DNA of 64,000 bases, from assembly GCA_964596345.1 (NCBI GenBank), contig CAZQSZ010000008.1, positions 62,001 to 126,000 on the forward strand, in the 5' to 3' direction. The translations under genes and the position numbers were made by a program. Of the stretch, positions 8,822 to 17,055 are shown in pieces (the stretch's first letter is position 1; every line of letters starts with the position of its first letter). The notes beneath the pieces were generated by a model. It was not told the origin of the DNA, ran no database searches, and saw only the letters and a program-made list of their open reading frames with translations. This DNA is from CADEDV01 sp964596345. Its GTDB lineage: Bacteria > Bacteroidota > Bacteroidia > Chitinophagales > Chitinophagaceae.

Positions 8822-10534
8822 ATGATGAAACAAACCTTATCCATCCTGTTCATCCTGCTTACACCTGTTTGTTTGCTGGCGCAAAACAGGTATGATGTCG
8901 TTATTGATGAGATCATGGCAGATCCTTCCCCGCAGGTTGGCTTACCTAACAATGAATGGGTCGAACTAAAGAATACAAGTACAGTTCCTTTCAATTTACT
9001 GAATTGGAGAATCGGCGACGCCAGCAGCCAGAGTGGACCGATGCCAAATTTTATATTGCAGCCGGATAGTATGGTGATCGTTTGTACCGGCAGTGCGGTT
9101 GCAGCTTTATCAGTTTTTGGAACAACAATTTCAGTAACCAGTTTCCCCTCGCTGGATAACGATGGCGAACAATTATTTTTAAAAGCACCTGACGGGATGA
9201 TCATTCATGCTGTCAGCTACAGCTCTGCCTGGTACCAGAATGAAGTCAAAAAAGAAGGTGGCTGGACATTGGAGATGATCGATACCCAAAACCCCTGTTC
9301 GGGAAACAGTAACTGGAAAGCCAGTGCCAGCAGTAATGGTGGAACTCCCGGAAAAAAGAATTCCATTGATGCGCTGAATACAGATAATACTGCACCCCGG
9401 GTACAAAAAGCATATACCACAGATAATACCACTATCATACTTGTATTTGATGAACCCGTGGATAGTTTATCAGGTGCAACGTTATCCAATTATATTATGG
9501 ACGGTGGCGTATCACTGGCCAGTGCCGCCACAATTGCCCCTTTATTCAACCAGGTTCAACTAAAAACAAATACACCATTAACTGCCAATACTGTTTATAC
9601 AATCACAGCGGGTAACGTAACAGATTGTAAGGGAAATACCATAGGCAATACGAACAAGGCAAAACTGGGCTTACCGGCAGATCCTGCCGCAGGCGACTGG
9701 ATCATTAATGAAATACTGTTCAACCCCCGGCCAACTGGTTTTGATTATATAGAATTCTATAATAACAGTAATAAGATATTGGATGCCGCCAGGCTGTATA
9801 TCGCCAACCGTAACAGTGGCGGGACAGTCAATTCTATTAAAGCACTAAGCTCAATACCTCATTTAATTTTTCCCGGTGATTATGTTGTGCTGACGGAAGA
9901 TGCCAGTAACCTTGCCCTGAACTATCTTGTTCAAAACCCCGGCAATGTATTAACTATTACCTCTCTTCCTTCTTTCCCAGATGATGAAGGAACTGTTGTT
10001 GCGTTAAATTTCCAGGGTGAAGCAGTGGATGAAGTGAAGTATAAAGATGACTGGCATTTTAAATTGATCGACAATGCAGAAGCAGTTTCCCTGGAAAGAA
10101 TTGATCCGGCAGCTCCTTCACAGGAAGCTACGAACTGGCACAGTGCAGCTTCCACAGCCGGGTATGGAACACCCACGTATAAAAATTCGCAATACAGAAG
10201 AACCGAACAGGTCAATGCAGTAATTGATATTTTACCCAAAGTATTCTCTCCTGATAATGATGGCCGGGATGATATAGCAACCATACAATACCAGGTAACA
10301 GAGCCGGGCTATGTGGCCAACATTACCATCTTTGATGCTACAGGAAGGCCGGTAAGGAACCTGGTCCGAAACGGGATTATGGGCTTAAATGGTTACTGGA
10401 ACTGGGATGGGTTAGATGATAAAGGGCAGAAGCTGCCAGTGGGGCCTTATGTAGTCGTAGCAGAATTATTTAACCTGCAGGGGAAAAAATCACTGCATAA
10501 AAAGTCAATTGTGCTGGCAAGAAAATTGAATTGA
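8822..10534 (+). CDS. Secreted lamin-tail-domain (LTD) protein with C-terminal FlgD-like Ig domain
   Basis: 570 aa. Signal peptide 1-20 (LLTPVCLLAQ). Two LTD modules are visible: one starting at VVIDEIMADPSPQ (about 26-140) and one at GDWIINEILFNPRPTGFDYIE (about 295-430), separated by a SbsA/Ig-like region (APRVQKAYTTDNTTIILVFDEPVD). The final ~95 residues (PKVFSPDNDGRDDIATIQYQ to the end) are a FlgD-type Ig fold, as found in many exported Bacteroidetes proteins and related to gliding-associated C-terminal modules. The role is unknown; LTD proteins are often cell-surface or nuclease-associated. It is divergent from asd and ends at a bidirectional terminator. Confidence 0.88.
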   Translation: MMKQTLSILFILLTPVCLLAQNRYDVVIDEIMADPSPQVGLPNNEWVELKNTSTVPFNLLNWRIGDASSQSGPMPNFILQPDSMVIVCTGSAVAALSVFGTTISVTSFPSLDNDGEQLFLKAPDGMIIHAVSYSSAWYQNEVKKEGGWTLEMIDTQNPCSGNSNWKASASSNGGTPGKKNSIDALNTDNTAPRVQKAYTTDNTTIILVFDEPVDSLSGATLSNYIMDGGVSLASAATIAPLFNQVQLKTNTPLTANTVYTITAGNVTDCKGNTIGNTNKAKLGLPADPAAGDWIINEILFNPRPTGFDYIEFYNNSNKILDAARLYIANRNSGGTVNSIKALSSIPHLIFPGDYVVLTEDASNLALNYLVQNPGNVLTITSLPSFPDDEGTVVALNFQGEAVDEVKYKDDWHFKLIDNAEAVSLERIDPAAPSQEATNWHSAASTAGYGTPTYKNSQYRRTEQVNAVIDILPKVFSPDNDGRDDIATIQYQVTEPGYVANITIFDATGRPVRNLVRNGIMGLNGYWNWDGLDDKGQKLPVGPYVVVAELFNLQGKKSLHKKSIVLARKLN

Positions 10535-10562
10535 AAAGACCTTTCAGATTGAAAGGTCTTTT
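10534..10562. terminator. Bidirectional terminator between the LTD and PfkB genes
   Basis: A perfect 13-bp inverted repeat, AAAAGACCTTTCA / TGAAAGGTCTTTT, with a 3-base loop. The A/T ends give a U tract in either direction. It overlaps the last base of the LTD gene and serves two convergent genes. Confidence 0.9.
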
Positions 10563-10591
10563 ATAAATAAGTACAGTGGGGTAAGTAAATC

Positions 10592-11515
10592 TTACACCAG
10601 TTCAATATCAAAACTCACGAGGTTCTTAAACTGTTGTATCCTGTTATCAATATCTTCTTTCGTTACTTCTTTTAACCGGGTCGGGCCGAATTTCTCCACG
10701 CAGAAACTGGCCATGGCTGAGCCGACAATGATACCCCGCTTCATATTGTCAAAAGAAATATCACCTGTCTTGGCCAGGAAGCCAATAAAACCACCGGCAA
10801 ATGTATCGCCGGCACCTGTTGGATCAAATACATCTTCCAGGGGCAAAGCCGGTGCATAGAACACTTCATCACCATGGAATAAGAGGGCACCATGTTCCCC
10901 TTTCTTAATGATCAGGTATTTTGGTCCCATTTCCATGATCGCCTTGGCTGCTTTTACCAGCGAGAACTGGCCCGTCAGCTGTCTTGCCTCGGCATCATTC
11001 ACCATCAGCATGTCCACGTATTTCAAAACAATCGTCAGGTCACCCATTGCAGATTCCATCCAGAAATTCATCGTGTCCATGACGATCAATTTGGGTCGTT
11101 GTTTCAATTCCTGGATCACATTCAGCTGTAGTTTCGGCATCAGGTTACCCAGCATCAGGAACTCAGCACCCTGGTAACTATCGGGTATATGAGGATCGAA
11201 ATCGGCCAGTACATTCAGGTCGGTCACCAATGTGTCCCGGCTGTTCATGTCTTCATGATACTTACCACTCCAGAAAAAAGATTTCTTGTTGGGAACAATC
11301 TCCACCCCGTCCAGGTGTACTCCCCGGCCCCTCAGTTCATCCAGCTCTTCTTGGGGAAAATCACTGCCGATGATCGATATCTGCTGCACCGGTTTTATAA
11401 AATGGCTTGCCGCATAGGCTACATAGAGGGCGGAGCCGCCAACGATCTGGTTGGTTTTTCCAAATGGAGTTTCAATTGCATCAAAAGCCATGGTTCCGAC
11501 AGTGATCAAAGACAT
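10592..11515 (-). CDS. PfkB-family carbohydrate/nucleoside kinase
   Basis: 307 aa cytoplasmic sugar kinase of the ribokinase/PfkB family. The N-terminal substrate motif is IVGGSALYVAYAA (about 24-36). The C-terminal signature DPTGAGDTFAGGFIG (about 232-246) holds the anion hole and catalytic Asp. The substrate cannot be assigned; adenosine-kinase-like and ribokinase-like members share these motifs. It is a single gene, convergent with the LTD gene and divergent from the TetR gene. A TAnnTTTG box (TAGGTTTG, 11569-11562, minus) lies about 45 bases upstream and may be its promoter. Confidence 0.9.
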   Translation of the reverse strand: MSLITVGTMAFDAIETPFGKTNQIVGGSALYVAYAASHFIKPVQQISIIGSDFPQEELDELRGRGVHLDGVEIVPNKKSFFWSGKYHEDMNSRDTLVTDLNVLADFDPHIPDSYQGAEFLMLGNLMPKLQLNVIQELKQRPKLIVMDTMNFWMESAMGDLTIVLKYVDMLMVNDAEARQLTGQFSLVKAAKAIMEMGPKYLIIKKGEHGALLFHGDEVFYAPALPLEDVFDPTGAGDTFAGGFIGFLAKTGDISFDNMKRGIIVGSAMASFCVEKFGPTRLKEVTKEDIDNRIQQFKNLVSFDIELV

Positions 11516-11647
11516 GCTGGGTGTGATTTACGTGTTAGATATATAATATATTTACGGCGTGCAAACCTACTGCAATTTATAACACCAACTGCTGTACGAC
11601 CTATGACTTATTTTACTAATTTGGTTGATTACTAATTACCTTTGGTT

Positions 11648-12241
11648 ATGGCCAAAACACAACGCAAAAAAGCATCGAAAAAAGAGCTGATCCTCCGCAA
11701 GGCAGCCGCCATGTTCCGGGAAAAGGGCTTTGCCGCCACTTCCATGCGGGACCTGGCCGAATCAGTGGGCATCGAAGCCGCCAGTTTATATAATCATATC
11801 CGGTCCAAGAACGAGATACTGGAAGCCATTTGTTTTGATGTGGCCAACCGTTTCAATACCAATATTGATATCGTTGAAGCGTCCAACCAGAATTCCATCA
11901 ATAAAGTAGAAACACTCTTACGTTTCCACATTCAGCAAATGGTGGACAATTATGAAGAAGTATATGTAGCTGACCGGGAATGGAAGCACCTGGAAGACCC
12001 TTATCTCTCCAATTTCCAGAACCAGAGGAGAACCTACCGTAAAAAATTTGCCGGTATTATTGAAGAAGGGATTCAGAAAAATGAAGTACGAAAAATTGAT
12101 GCCCCCACTTCGGTGATGATGATGCTCCATGCCGTCAGCGGTATTGAAAGCTGGCATCGCAGTACCGCCAAGATCAACGCCAAAGAATTAGAAGATAATA
12201 TGATCACCATCATGATCGGTGGTTTGAGAAAACAAGGCTGA
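11648..12241 (+). CDS. TetR/AcrR-family regulator heading the paa cluster
   Basis: 197 aa. Residues about 10-60 are a TetR helix-turn-helix (ILRKAAAMFREKGFAATSMRDLAES, then IEAASLYNHIRSKNEIL), followed by an all-helical ligand domain of the KstR2/FadR-like type. The start is set at the ATG at 11648; the TTG two codons upstream is less likely. paaE begins 5 bases after the stop, so the regulator is probably co-transcribed with the phenylacetate genes. By analogy with PaaR-type TetR regulators it would be released by phenylacetyl-CoA; that is inference. A direct repeat TTACTAATT (11613-11621 and 11629-11637) just upstream could be an operator. Confidence 0.88.
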   Translation: MAKTQRKKASKKELILRKAAAMFREKGFAATSMRDLAESVGIEAASLYNHIRSKNEILEAICFDVANRFNTNIDIVEASNQNSINKVETLLRFHIQQMVDNYEEVYVADREWKHLEDPYLSNFQNQRRTYRKKFAGIIEEGIQKNEVRKIDAPTSVMMMLHAVSGIESWHRSTAKINAKELEDNMITIMIGGLRKQG

Positions 12242-12246
12242 TACCT

Positions 12247-13323
12247 ATGTCCATCCACTTTAGTCCGCTCCGCATCAAAGAGATCAGGAAAGAAACTGCT
12301 GATTGTGTCTCCATTGTTTTTGATATTCCTGAATCACTACAAACAAACTTTGCCTTTAAGCAGGGCCAGAGTCTGACCATGCGGGCAATGATCAATAATG
12401 AAGAAGTGCGGCGTACGTACTCTATCTGCAGTTCCCCATTGGACAATGAATGTCGTATTGCCGTTAAAAAAGTGGAAGGTGGATTATTCTCCACTTTTGC
12501 CAACGAACAACTGAAAAAAGGGGATACACTGGATGTAATGCAGCCGGTCGGAAAATTTTATACCGAACTCGATCCGGCGCAATCCAAAAATTATATAGCT
12601 TTCGCTGCCGGCAGCGGCATCACTCCTGTTTTATCCCTGATCAAAACAACATTGGCCACTGAACCAAGCAGTAATTTCACCTTAGTATATGGAAACAAGA
12701 ACCGCGGCTCTATCATTTTCTTTGAAGAACTGGAAGGATTGAAGAACAGGTACATGGAGCGGTTCAACCTTATCCATATCTTAAGCAGGGAAAAAACTGA
12801 TTCCACCATAAGTTTTGGAAGAATAACTGCCGGGAAGTTGCATGACCTAAGCCGGCTGGTTGATTATACCGCTGCCGATGAGTTTTTTGTATGCGGACCG
12901 GAAGAGATGATCTTTTGTGTGAAAGATTTTTTAACCGGAACAGGTATTGATAAAAAGAAGATCCATTTTGAATTGTTCACTTCACCGGGACAGAAAAAGT
13001 CCATGGTCCATAGTCAACAGTCCACAGATAATGGGCCCAACAGCAAGGTTTCTATAAAATTGGATGGAAGAAGTTTTGATTTCGAATTATCCTTAAACAG
13101 CGATACCACTATCCTGGATGCTGCGCTGAAAAAAGGAGCTGATCTTCCCTATGCCTGTAAAGGCGGTATGTGCTGCACCTGCAAAGCCAAACTCCTGGAA
13201 GGCGAGGTAATGATGGATGTGCATTGGGGATTAGAAGAAGAAGAAATTGAACAAGGCTATATTCTTACCTGCCAGGCCCACCCCAGAACAGAAAAGATCG
13301 TGGTGGACTTTGACGCCAAGTAA
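12247..13323 (+). CDS. paaE: 1,2-phenylacetyl-CoA epoxidase reductase subunit PaaE
   Basis: 358 aa. It passes electrons from NADPH to the di-iron PaaA subunit. Order: FAD-binding ferredoxin-reductase domain (about 1-105, with RRTYSICSSP), NAD(P)-binding domain (about 110-235, with AAGSGITPVLSLI and FFVCGPEEMI), and a C-terminal plant-type 2Fe-2S ferredoxin with C-x4-C-x2-C (ACKGGMCCTC) and a fourth Cys in ILTCQA. Length and order match PaaE. Unlike the enterobacterial order, paaE here precedes paaA and is separated from it by ~280 bases with a terminator, so it may belong to a TetR-paaE unit. Confidence 0.96.
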   Translation: MSIHFSPLRIKEIRKETADCVSIVFDIPESLQTNFAFKQGQSLTMRAMINNEEVRRTYSICSSPLDNECRIAVKKVEGGLFSTFANEQLKKGDTLDVMQPVGKFYTELDPAQSKNYIAFAAGSGITPVLSLIKTTLATEPSSNFTLVYGNKNRGSIIFFEELEGLKNRYMERFNLIHILSREKTDSTISFGRITAGKLHDLSRLVDYTAADEFFVCGPEEMIFCVKDFLTGTGIDKKKIHFELFTSPGQKKSMVHSQQSTDNGPNSKVSIKLDGRSFDFELSLNSDTTILDAALKKGADLPYACKGGMCCTCKAKLLEGEVMMDVHWGLEEEEIEQGYILTCQAHPRTEKIVVDFDAK

Positions 13324-13501
13324 ACTCCTTTTCATAAATACCCTCCCGACGGTATCCCGATGCTGCGGTAAAATGCTGATTTTTATTCCTGTTACTGTTT
13401 CTCTTGCCTGCTGATATGATTACATTAATTACCTGGCCTTTTTTATAGTGGCACTGAATGGTGTGTGAACACAGCAACAAGCTACCATTCATTTCCACCA
13501 G

Positions 13502-13530
13502 GCGTTCCGGTTTACCCGGGACGCTTTTTT
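13502..13530 (+). terminator. Rho-independent terminator after paaE
   Basis: Stem GCGTTCCGG / CCGGGACGC (9 bp, one G-U) with a 5-base loop and a T6 tract. It lies about 180 bases after paaE, so the paaA operon is probably transcribed from its own promoter. Confidence 0.8.
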
Positions 13531-13577
13531 ATCGCTGTGAGCTCCAACAAATCGGCTGAACACCTGTTAGTTTTGAT

Positions 13578-13585
13578 TAGATTTG
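13578..13585 (+). promoter_or_regulatory. Candidate -7 box for paaA, next to an inverted repeat
   Basis: TAGATTTG matches TAnnTTTG and lies 20 bases before the paaA ATG; no good -33 TTTG is present at the expected distance. It sits inside TTTGAT-N10-ATCAAA (13572-13593), an inverted repeat that could be the operator of the TetR regulator, consistent with an activator- or repressor-controlled promoter. Confidence 0.35.
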
Positions 13586-13604
13586 TGATCAAATAAGTAA
13601 CATT

Positions 13605-14552
13605 ATGCCTGTTCAGGATTTTGAACAATTATTCCAGGATAAGATCAACAACGAGGTCAAGATCGAGCCGAAGGACTGGATGCCGGAAGCTTACCGGAAA
13701 ACGAATATCCGGCAGATCAGCCAGCATGCACACAGTGAGATTGTGGGGATGCTGCCCGAAGGCAACTGGATCTCCAGGGCTCCTTCCTTAAAAAGAAAAG
13801 CCATCCTGCTGGCCAAAGTACAAGATGAAGCCGGTCATGGGCTTTATCTCTATTCAGCTGCGGAAACACTGGGCATGTCGAGAGAAGAAATGATCAATGA
13901 CCTGCACAGCGGAAAAGCAAAATATTCTTCTATTTTCAATTATCCCACCTTAACATGGGCCGATATTGGTGCCATTGGCTGGCTGGTGGATGGTGCTGCT
14001 ATTATGAACCAGGTGATGCTGACAAGAACATCCTACGGACCTTATGCAAGAGCGATGGTAAGAATTTGTAAAGAGGAAAGTTTTCACCAGCGCCAGGGAT
14101 TTGAGATCCTGCTGGTTTTATCAAGAGGAACAGCAGCACAAAAAGCCATGTGCCAGGATGCCATCAACCGCTGGTGGTGGCCTGCACTCATGATGTTTGG
14201 CCCCAAAGACAGCGAGAGTACCAACAGTGATCAAAGCATGAAATGGAAGATCAAACGAAAAACCAATGATGAGCTGCGCCAGAATTTTGTGGACATGATT
14301 GCTGAGCAAATAAAAACATTGGGTATGAAACTGCCCGACGACCAATTGAAATGGAATGCTGAAAGAAAGCATTATGATTTTGGAGAGATCAATTGGGATG
14401 AATTCTGGCAGGTGGTAAAAGGGAACGGCCCTTGTAATAAACAACGGCTCGAAGCAAGAAAAAAAGCCTGGGAGAATGGTGAATGGGTACGGGAAGCAGC
14501 AGCAGCCTATGCCAGGAAAAGAGCGGACAGGCAAAAAGATAAAGCTGCTTAA
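13605..14552 (+). CDS. paaA: 1,2-phenylacetyl-CoA epoxidase catalytic subunit PaaA
   Basis: 315 aa. It is the di-iron subunit that epoxidises the ring of phenylacetyl-CoA. The ferritin-like helices carry the iron ligands in E-x2-H patterns: VQDEAGHGLYLYS (about residue 70) and CKEESFHQRQGFEIL (about 150-165). The N-terminus (FEQLFQDKINNEVKIEPKDW) and the WWWPALMMFGPKD stretch are typical of PaaA. First gene of the A-B-C-D run. Confidence 0.97.
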   Translation: MPVQDFEQLFQDKINNEVKIEPKDWMPEAYRKTNIRQISQHAHSEIVGMLPEGNWISRAPSLKRKAILLAKVQDEAGHGLYLYSAAETLGMSREEMINDLHSGKAKYSSIFNYPTLTWADIGAIGWLVDGAAIMNQVMLTRTSYGPYARAMVRICKEESFHQRQGFEILLVLSRGTAAQKAMCQDAINRWWWPALMMFGPKDSESTNSDQSMKWKIKRKTNDELRQNFVDMIAEQIKTLGMKLPDDQLKWNAERKHYDFGEINWDEFWQVVKGNGPCNKQRLEARKKAWENGEWVREAAAAYARKRADRQKDKAA

Positions 14553-14572
14553 TAGAGTTAACAGGTTAAAAT

Positions 14573-14642
14573 GTTGACAAGGTGCCGGAACTACAAACCT
14601 TGTCAACCTCTCAACATATCAACATTTCAACATTTCAACTAA
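14573..14642. repeat. Inverted repeat plus tandem octamers between paaA and paaB
   Basis: GTTGACAAGGT (14573-14583) and ACCTTGTCAAC (14597-14607) form a perfect 11-bp inverted repeat with a 13-base loop. The right arm runs into five in-phase octamers at 14603-14642: TCAACCTC, TCAACATA, TCAACATT, TCAACATT, TCAACTAA. There is no T tract, so it is not a simple terminator. It lies inside the paaABCD transcript. Confidence 0.85.
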
Positions 14643-14647
14643 AGGAC

Positions 14648-15007
14648 ATGAACTTCATCAGGAAATTTTATTACGGAGATATCCCGGAAGATAAAACGGG
14701 TGGCTCTATTGTTTCCAGCAGCAGTAAAACTGACTGGCCCTTATGGGAAGTATTTATCCGCAGCAAACAGGGGCTTGATCATAAGCATGCCGGAAGTTTA
14801 CATGCAGCTGATGCCCAGATGGCCATTGAAAATGCCAGGGATGTGTATACCCGTAGAATGGAAGGAGTAAGTATCTGGGTGGTGGAATCTAAATATATAC
14901 ATGCGTCAAGCCCGGATGAAGCTGCCAGTTTATATGAACCGGCAAATGATAAAGTGTACCGTCATCCCACCTTTTACGACCTGCCGGATGAAGTAAATCA
15001 TATGTAA
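14648..15007 (+). CDS. paaB: 1,2-phenylacetyl-CoA epoxidase subunit PaaB
   Basis: 119 aa. A small structural subunit of the epoxidase complex. It is recognised by WPLWEVFIRSKQGLDHKHAGS, then HAADAQMAIENARDVYTRR and SIWVVESKYI, which are the PaaB signatures. The ATG at 14648 is chosen because upstream residues in the open frame come from the repeat region and do not resemble PaaB. It is followed by paaC after 18 bases. Confidence 0.95.
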   Translation: MNFIRKFYYGDIPEDKTGGSIVSSSSKTDWPLWEVFIRSKQGLDHKHAGSLHAADAQMAIENARDVYTRRMEGVSIWVVESKYIHASSPDEAASLYEPANDKVYRHPTFYDLPDEVNHM

Positions 15008-15025
15008 ACCCAGGGAAGAGTTATT

Positions 15026-15784
15026 ATGAACAATCATCTAATCGAATACTCGCTTCATCTTGCCGACAATGCACTGATACTCGGCCAGCGTAATGCTGAA
15101 TGGTGCGGGCAAGGGCCGGTACTGGAACAGGATATTGCCATCACCAATATTTCACTTGACCTGGTGGGGCAGGCCAGGAATTTTTATCAATATGCGGCAG
15201 AACTGATCAATCAATCAACTGACAAACCTATTCACCCGGCGACAGAAGACAGTCTTGCTTATTTAAGAACCGAAAGGGAATTTAAGAATTGCCTGTTGGT
15301 GGAACAACCCCATGCAGATTGGGGGCAAACAATATTGCGCCAGTTCTTTTTCAGTAGTTACCAGTTCCTGTTATATAAAGAATTACAAAATAGTAATAAC
15401 AGACAGCTCGCAGCTATCGCTGAAAAATCATTGAAAGAAGTAACCTATCACCTTCGCTGGAGCAGTGAATGGGTGATCCGTTTGGGTGATGGCACGACTG
15501 AAAGCCATCAAAGAATGCTGCAAGCCATAGATGAATTATGGAGATACACCGGTGAATTATTTACCGCTGCTGACTATGAAAAAGAAGCCGGTGCTGATCC
15601 GTCGGCTTTTCAATCACAATGGCTGGGCAAAGTGAAAGAAGTTTTTGATGAAGCCACACTGCCTGTTCCGGAAAAAACATTTATGCAATCCGGTGGTAAA
15701 ATGGGTATACACACTGAACATCTCGGCTTTATTCTTACAGAATTGCAATACATACAAAGAGCTTACCCGGGTTCGCAATGGTAA
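15026..15784 (+). CDS. paaC: 1,2-phenylacetyl-CoA epoxidase structural subunit PaaC
   Basis: 252 aa. The non-catalytic ferritin-like partner of PaaA. Recognisable stretches are LADNALILGQRNAEWCGQGP, LDLVGQARNFYQYAAEL, and YHLRWSSEWVIRLGDGT with HIEHLG-like KMGIHTEHLGFILTE near the C-terminus. Length is normal. Coordination residues are partly retained, as in other PaaC proteins that do not bind iron productively. Confidence 0.95.
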   Translation: MNNHLIEYSLHLADNALILGQRNAEWCGQGPVLEQDIAITNISLDLVGQARNFYQYAAELINQSTDKPIHPATEDSLAYLRTEREFKNCLLVEQPHADWGQTILRQFFFSSYQFLLYKELQNSNNRQLAAIAEKSLKEVTYHLRWSSEWVIRLGDGTTESHQRMLQAIDELWRYTGELFTAADYEKEAGADPSAFQSQWLGKVKEVFDEATLPVPEKTFMQSGGKMGIHTEHLGFILTELQYIQRAYPGSQW

Positions 15785-15813
15785 ACCCCAACCCCCTAAA
15801 GGAGCTTTAGCGT

Positions 15814-16320
15814 ATGAATATTGAAACTTCATCATTGACACAAAAGAAAATCTGGTCGATTCTTGAAACGGTATGCGACCCCGAAGTTCCTGTGCTTACT
15901 ATCATGGACTTGGGTATTGTAAGGGAGGTGAAAGTAAATAACGATTCAGTGGAGGTCATTATCACGCCAACATATACCGGTTGCCCGGCCATGGATATGA
16001 TCAGTATGAATATAAAACTGGCGCTGGCGGAAAATGGTTATACCAATACCAGGGTCACTTCTGTTCTTTCGCCAGCCTGGACCACCGACTGGATGACAGA
16101 AGAAGGGAAAATAAAATTGAAAGAATACGGTATCGCTCCGCCGAATCCCAGGCAACAGGTCTGTAATGATAAATTGTTTGCCGCTGCTGAAGCAGTGCAA
16201 TGTCCTCATTGTAATTCATACCATACTCATCGTATCAGCGAATTTGGCTCCACCGCCTGCAAAGCTCTCTACCAGTGTGATGATTGCAAAGAACCTTTTG
16301 ATTATTTCAAGTGCCACTAA
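15814..16320 (+). CDS. paaD: Phenylacetate degradation protein PaaD (MIP18/DUF59 family)
   Basis: 168 aa. Thought to help assemble the iron centres of the epoxidase. An N-terminal MIP18-like domain (VCDPEVPVLTIMDLGIVREV, then TYTGCPAMD with its conserved Cys) is followed by a C-terminal zinc-ribbon-like region (CPHCNSYHTH, then CDDCKEPFDYFKCH). This two-part layout is diagnostic of PaaD. It ends 2 bases before a convergent lipoprotein gene. Confidence 0.94.
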   Translation: MNIETSSLTQKKIWSILETVCDPEVPVLTIMDLGIVREVKVNNDSVEVIITPTYTGCPAMDMISMNIKLALAENGYTNTRVTSVLSPAWTTDWMTEEGKIKLKEYGIAPPNPRQQVCNDKLFAAAEAVQCPHCNSYHTHRISEFGSTACKALYQCDDCKEPFDYFKCH

Positions 16321-16322
16321 AC

Positions 16323-16931
16323 TCAGATCAGTTTCACTTTGAATTTACCGGCGCTGATGGAAGCGGGTGATCCGTTCCCCCTGAATACTGTGCCTGAAAA
16401 ACTGCCCGATATTATTTTGGTTTGATGATCATACCGGTCGATATGTACCGGGAAAACAACAGTTTGCCTGCTCATATAAATATCAGAAGGAGTAACCCTG
16501 TCGTAGAAATAAAAAGAACTTCTGTTAATGGTGATATTGGAGAGATCCTGGTTCAGTACCCTGCTTTCCATATAAACAGTCAGCACCATACCGGTGTCGG
16601 CCGAACAGGCAGAGGGACCATAAAAAGTAAAAGCAGTTCTTTCCGGGTTTATGATAGCGGTATCAATACTTCCGCAAGCCTGTGATTGTTGTGCTTTCAG
16701 GCTCCATTGGTTGAGCTCCACCGGGTCCGGATACGTTGCACAGGATAAACAAACAGGTAACTCACTGGCAACGGGTGGTGTGGTGGGTATGGGTAAACTA
16801 TCAGCTGGGGTGTTTATACTGCAACCCTCACAGCTATATTCTTTGCTGCAACTCACCACAAGTACAAACAAATACAGGGCTGCTGCGATAGCCGGTACCC
16901 GAACATATTTAGTAAGCGTATCCTGGCACAT
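16323..16931 (-). CDS. Hypothetical lipoprotein
   Basis: 202 aa from the ATG complement at 16929-16931, which gives a short basic N-terminus, a hydrophobic core (AIAAALYLFVLVV) and a lipobox ending SC. The longer upstream frame runs antisense to the paaG promoter and is rejected. The mature part begins Cys-rich (SKEYSCEGCSINTP, LPVCLSCATYP). Its C-terminal beta region (TKIISGSFSGTVFRG, ending SAGKFKVKLI) resembles DUF6252-type Bacteroidetes lipoproteins. Function unknown. It interrupts the paa genes on the opposite strand. Confidence 0.75.
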   Translation of the reverse strand: MCQDTLTKYVRVPAIAAALYLFVLVVSCSKEYSCEGCSINTPADSLPIPTTPPVASELPVCLSCATYPDPVELNQWSLKAQQSQACGSIDTAIINPERTAFTFYGPSACSADTGMVLTVYMESRVLNQDLSNITINRSSFYFYDRVTPSDIYMSRQTVVFPVHIDRYDHQTKIISGSFSGTVFRGNGSPASISAGKFKVKLI

Positions 16932-17031
16932 GAAAAATGGTTTGATGACCCCTTTCCTTTTTAAAGTTAACCTTATTCTGTATCGCTGCCATACAAACAC
17001 CGGTTGCCACAGGCAGGTTACTGAACTTTTG

Positions 17032-17039
17032 TATGTTTG
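17032..17039 (+). promoter_or_regulatory. Candidate -7 box for paaG-I-Y
   Basis: TATGTTTG matches TAnnTTTG, 16 bases before the paaG start, and is preceded directly by another TTTTG. The -33 position is not a clean TTTG. It lies in the gap between the divergent lipoprotein gene and paaG. Confidence 0.4.
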
Positions 17040-17055
17040 TTCCTCAATTAATGAT

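Noticed and set aside
11613..11637. Direct repeat TTACTAATT upstream of the TetR gene
   Set aside because: Kept only as a remark. TetR operators are usually inverted repeats, and the AT-rich nonamer could recur by chance.
16651..17055. Upstream extension of the paaG frame
   Set aside because: These codons do not resemble a crotonase N-terminus and are antisense to the lipoprotein gene.
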